Shown: piece after piece, positions 61,866 through 64,000 of the stretch | How positions within the stretch are numbered: position 1 is the first letter of the stretch | How the letters are laid out: each line of letters begins with the position of its first letter | NCBI RefSeq assembly: GCF_035987325.1 | Contig: NZ_CP108488.1 | Span: 7,812,001-7,876,000 of the forward strand | From: Streptomyces sp. NBC_01244 | Lineage (GTDB): Bacteria > Actinomycetota > Actinomycetes > Streptomycetales > Streptomycetaceae | Direction: 5' to 3' | DNA length: 64,000 nt | Notes under the pieces: generated by a model | What the model was told of the DNA's origin: nothing | The model's database searches: none | The model's input: only the letters and a program-made list of their open reading frames with translations | Program-made: the position numbers and the translations under genes

Positions 61866-61936
61866 CTTCGGGACCTTTCGCGACCTTTTGGGGCCTTACG
61901 TCTTCGGGGCCTTGGGTCACATCATGCGTGGTCGGC

Positions 61937-63103
61937 TCAGGCGGTGGCCGTCTCCGGCGCGACGCTCCGCGCGGTGACGGCCGTACGGCGGGACCGGGCC
62001 CAGAAGGCGAGGGTCGCGCACAACAGCAGGGCCGCCGTGGCGTCCTGGCCCCAGGCGCCCTGCTCCGTGAGCAGGACGGCCAGGGCGGCGACGATCCCCG
62101 CGGCGGGCAGTGTGAGCACCCACGACACGAGCATGGCCCGCACGGTCGTGCGGCTCAGCACCCCGCCGGGGGTGGCCAGCCCCGCCCCGCCGACGCTGCC
62201 GGTGACGGCGTGCGTGGTGGACACCGCGAAGCCCAGGTGCGAGGTGGCCAGCAGCACGGCCGCCGCGCTCGTCTGGGCCACGCAGCCCTGCCGCGGGCCG
62301 AGCCGGGTCAGGCCCGTGCCGAGCGTGCGGATGATGCGCCAGCCGCCCGTGTAGGTGCCCAGGGCCATCGTGAGCCCCGCGGCCACGATGACCCACAGTG
62401 GGGGAGCGGACCCGGCGGGCAGGGAGCCCGCCGTGACCAGCGTCAGCGTGATCACGCCCATGGTCTTCTGCCCGTCGCCGGTGCCGTGCGCCACGGAGAC
62501 GAGCGCGGCCGCGAGCACCTGCCCGGCGCGCGCCCCGCGCCCGGCCCCGCGCTCCGCCCCGTGCCCCGCCCCCCGCCCCGCCCCGCGCTCCGCCGCGTCC
62601 CCGCCGCCTTCCGGTCCGCGCAGCCGGCCCGCCGCCCGCGTGGCCGCGTACGCCACGAGTCCGCCGATCAGCGGAGACAGCGCGGCCGGGACGAGGATCT
62701 TGCCGACCACGGCCGACCCGTTGACACCCTGGAGGCCCACCGAGGCGACGGTGGCACCGATCAGCCCGCCCACGAGGGCGTGCGAGGAACTGCTGGGAAT
62801 TCCGAGCAGCCAGGTCGCCAGATTCCACAGGACCGCCCCCGCCAGGGCCGCGAGGATGACCGGCGGGCGTATTCCGGCGTGTTCGTCGATGATGCCCCCG
62901 GAGATCGTCTTGGCGACCGCCACCGAAACGAACGCGCCGGCGAGATTGCACACCGCGGACATGGCCACGGCGACCTTGGGCCGCAATGCGCCGGTGGCGA
63001 TGGCCGTGGCCACCGCGTTCGCCGTGTCGTGGAACCCGTTGGTGAAGTCGAAGAGCAGGGCCACGGCGATGGTGATCGCGATGACCGTCGTGGAGGAGTC
63101 CAT
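61937..63103 (-). CDS. pit: Low-affinity inorganic phosphate transporter (Pit)
   Basis: A 388-residue PiT-family symporter with about ten helices in two inverted repeats. The repeats carry the signatures LLFDFTNGFHDTANAVAT near residue 16 and the later GFAVSTTHAVTGSVGGAG. The cytoplasmic loop between them (about residues 165-200) contains a Gly-Ala-Arg repeat (GAGRGAGHGAERGAGRGA) encoded by a GC-rich simple repeat at about 62,530-62,600, which probably varies between strains. It imports metal-phosphate with protons. No PhoU-like partner gene lies upstream. Confidence 0.93.
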   Translation of the reverse strand: MDSSTTVIAITIAVALLFDFTNGFHDTANAVATAIATGALRPKVAVAMSAVCNLAGAFVSVAVAKTISGGIIDEHAGIRPPVILAALAGAVLWNLATWLLGIPSSSSHALVGGLIGATVASVGLQGVNGSAVVGKILVPAALSPLIGGLVAYAATRAAGRLRGPEGGGDAAERGAGRGAGHGAERGAGRGARAGQVLAAALVSVAHGTGDGQKTMGVITLTLVTAGSLPAGSAPPLWVIVAAGLTMALGTYTGGWRIIRTLGTGLTRLGPRQGCVAQTSAAAVLLATSHLGFAVSTTHAVTGSVGGAGLATPGGVLSRTTVRAMLVSWVLTLPAAGIVAALAVLLTEQGAWGQDATAALLLCATLAFWARSRRTAVTARSVAPETATA

Positions 63104-63433
63104 CAGTGCCTATCTCTCCGGGTCTCTGCGAATGGAGTGGACGTCAGAACCATAGGCGCGCCGAACCGGTCACTTCGGCTTCCCCGGTGAACGGAAAGCG
63201 AATAAGGTGGCGCTAAGTATAGGGAGATGAAAGGGTCGGGAAAATCCGTAAAGAAATCCCCGCCGGATTCCCGGCAAGGCCCTGGCGGAAGCGGTGTTCC
63301 GGCCTTATGGCCTCCGCGGTCCGGGCCTTTCTCCCTTTTCTTCCCAAACTGATGGATCGGTGTCCGATGTAATCTGAAGATGTGTGGGGGATCCGGTGAG
63401 GCCGGTACGACCGGCACGAAGGGAGGAGCCCCC
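63104..63433. promoter_or_regulatory. 330-bp divergent gap between pit and the MFS gene
   Basis: No gene seen. On the minus strand one GTTCACC-type heptamer (63186-63192) resembles half of a PhoP box upstream of pit, without a clear second repeat. A small inverted repeat ATCGG-TGT-CCGAT lies at 63356-63368, 66 bp before the MFS start, and could be a TetR/MarR-type operator. Short GC hairpins lie between. Confidence 0.35.
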
Positions 63434-64000
63434 ATGGCTTTCTCGTCCACCCCCGCCCTGCCCGCCCTGCTCGTACGGGAACGGGCCCGGCCCGCCTGGG
63501 TGCGCTCGCGCGCCGGCGCCTGGCGGCTGGCGGTGGGCACCGTGTGCTTCGGCGCCTTCATGGGGCAGCTCGACGCCAGCATCGTGACGATGACCTACCC
63601 CGGGGTCCGCGCCGAGTTCGGGGTTCCCCTCGCGGGCGTCGAATGGGTCTCGCTGGCCTATCTGCTCACCCTCGTCGCCCTGCTGGTGCCCGTGGGACGG
63701 CTCTCCGACGCCCACGGCCGCAAACTCTCCTACCTCTACGGCTTCGCGCTCTTCACCGGGGCATCGGCGGCCTGCGGCCTCGCCCCGACCCTCATCGCCC
63801 TCATCGGGTTCCGGGTGGTGCAGGCGGTGGGCGCGGCCATGCTCCAGGCCAACAGCGTGGCCCTGGTGAAGACCAGCACGCCCGCCGCACGGCTGCGGAC
63901 CGCGCTCGGCGTCCAGGCCGCCGCCCAGGCCGTCGGGCTGGCACTCGGCCCCACCGTCGGGGCCGCGCTCGTGGCCGGGCTCGGCTGGCGCTGGACGTAC
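63434..64000 (+). CDS. MFS drug-efflux transporter, N-terminal part (cut by window end)
   Basis: The first 189 residues of a major facilitator, DHA2 (EmrB/QacA-like) class, open to the last base. The first helices read RLAVGTVCFGAFMGQLDASI with the D-x-S/T-I-V motif C-like start. The loop motif GRLSDAHGRKLSYLYG (motif A) follows, then ALIGFRVVQAVGAAMLQANS and AQAVGLALGPTVGAALVAGL (motif C). It probably exports drugs or secondary metabolites with protons. GGGAGGAG precedes the ATG. Confidence 0.9.
   Translation, partial: MAFSSTPALPALLVRERARPAWVRSRAGAWRLAVGTVCFGAFMGQLDASIVTMTYPGVRAEFGVPLAGVEWVSLAYLLTLVALLVPVGRLSDAHGRKLSYLYGFALFTGASAACGLAPTLIALIGFRVVQAVGAAMLQANSVALVKTSTPAARLRTALGVQAAAQAVGLALGPTVGAALVAGLGWRWTY

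Noticed and set aside
59197..61920. Minus-strand open frame of about 900 codons across the phosphatase-desaturase-FUSC region
   Set aside because: Arg/Gly/Pro-rich shadow of the plus-strand desaturase-like gene and of the FUSC gene in another frame; no family motif.

Overview
The window is a high-GC (about 70%) actinobacterial chromosome segment and almost certainly Streptomyces. Pointers to this are GTG/TTG starts, four-base stop/start overlaps, a GluABCD-type glutamate uptake operon, xth followed by a DUF6278-like gene, F420-linked enzymes, two cytochromes P450, and many lipoproteins and two-component genes. All calls come from reading the sequence and from remembered family motifs; no database search was run.

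Layout. 0-5.8 kb holds the allantoicase 3' end, then an SDR, a RibD-C/DHFR-like protein, a DMT exporter, a P450 and a Gfo/Idh dehydrogenase. 6-10.2 kb is a sugar or cyclitol ABC uptake operon (binding lipoprotein, permease, ATPase) ending in a ROK kinase. A decayed tnpB with an omegaRNA-like end has landed on the last codons of that kinase gene. 11.3-14 kb has a membrane protein, an unusual tRNA-Trp(CCA), an MBL-fold hydrolase, exonuclease III and a DUF6278-like protein. 14.2-17.4 kb is gluABCD. 17.5-26.4 kb is cell-envelope territory: a secreted S15/X-Pro-type hydrolase, an L,D-transpeptidase, and an apparently single unit of FemX-like transferase, MurJ, response regulator, sensor kinase and lipoprotein. 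26.5-36.6 kb is mixed: P450, hypothetical protein, gamma-glutamyltransferase, Map with a divergent XRE regulator, alginate-lyase-like lipoprotein, MBL hydrolase with a divergent MarR regulator, PPOX oxidoreductase and a large low-complexity protein. 36.8-41.4 kb is a reductive pyrimidine/hydantoin catabolic operon: amidohydrolase, aminotransferase, dihydropyrimidinase and an F420-type LLM oxidoreductase.

41.5-52.7 kb is the most interesting stretch. Ten genes all lie on the minus strand and form two tandem versions of one module. The gene order is ImmA/IrrE-like zinc peptidase, polytopic MAB_1171c-type membrane protein(s), FAD monooxygenase-like protein, then a second flavoenzyme. One module ends in an Old-Yellow-Enzyme and the other in an LLM luciferase-like enzyme. 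An XRE regulator heads the set. I infer a peptidase/membrane/redox system that may make or sense a small molecule; its function is unknown. Its upstream edge is marked by two gene remnants that meet tail-out at about 52,975.

53.6-64 kb holds a phosphopantetheinyl transferase, an AhpD/CMD-like protein, a STAND (HTH-NB-ARC-TPR) regulator, a small secreted protein with an internal repeat, an inositol-monophosphatase-family enzyme, a phytoene-desaturase-like oxidoreductase, a FUSC-family protein, a Pit phosphate transporter and the start of an MFS drug-efflux gene cut by the window edge. No rRNA, CRISPR array, integrase or replication origin was seen.
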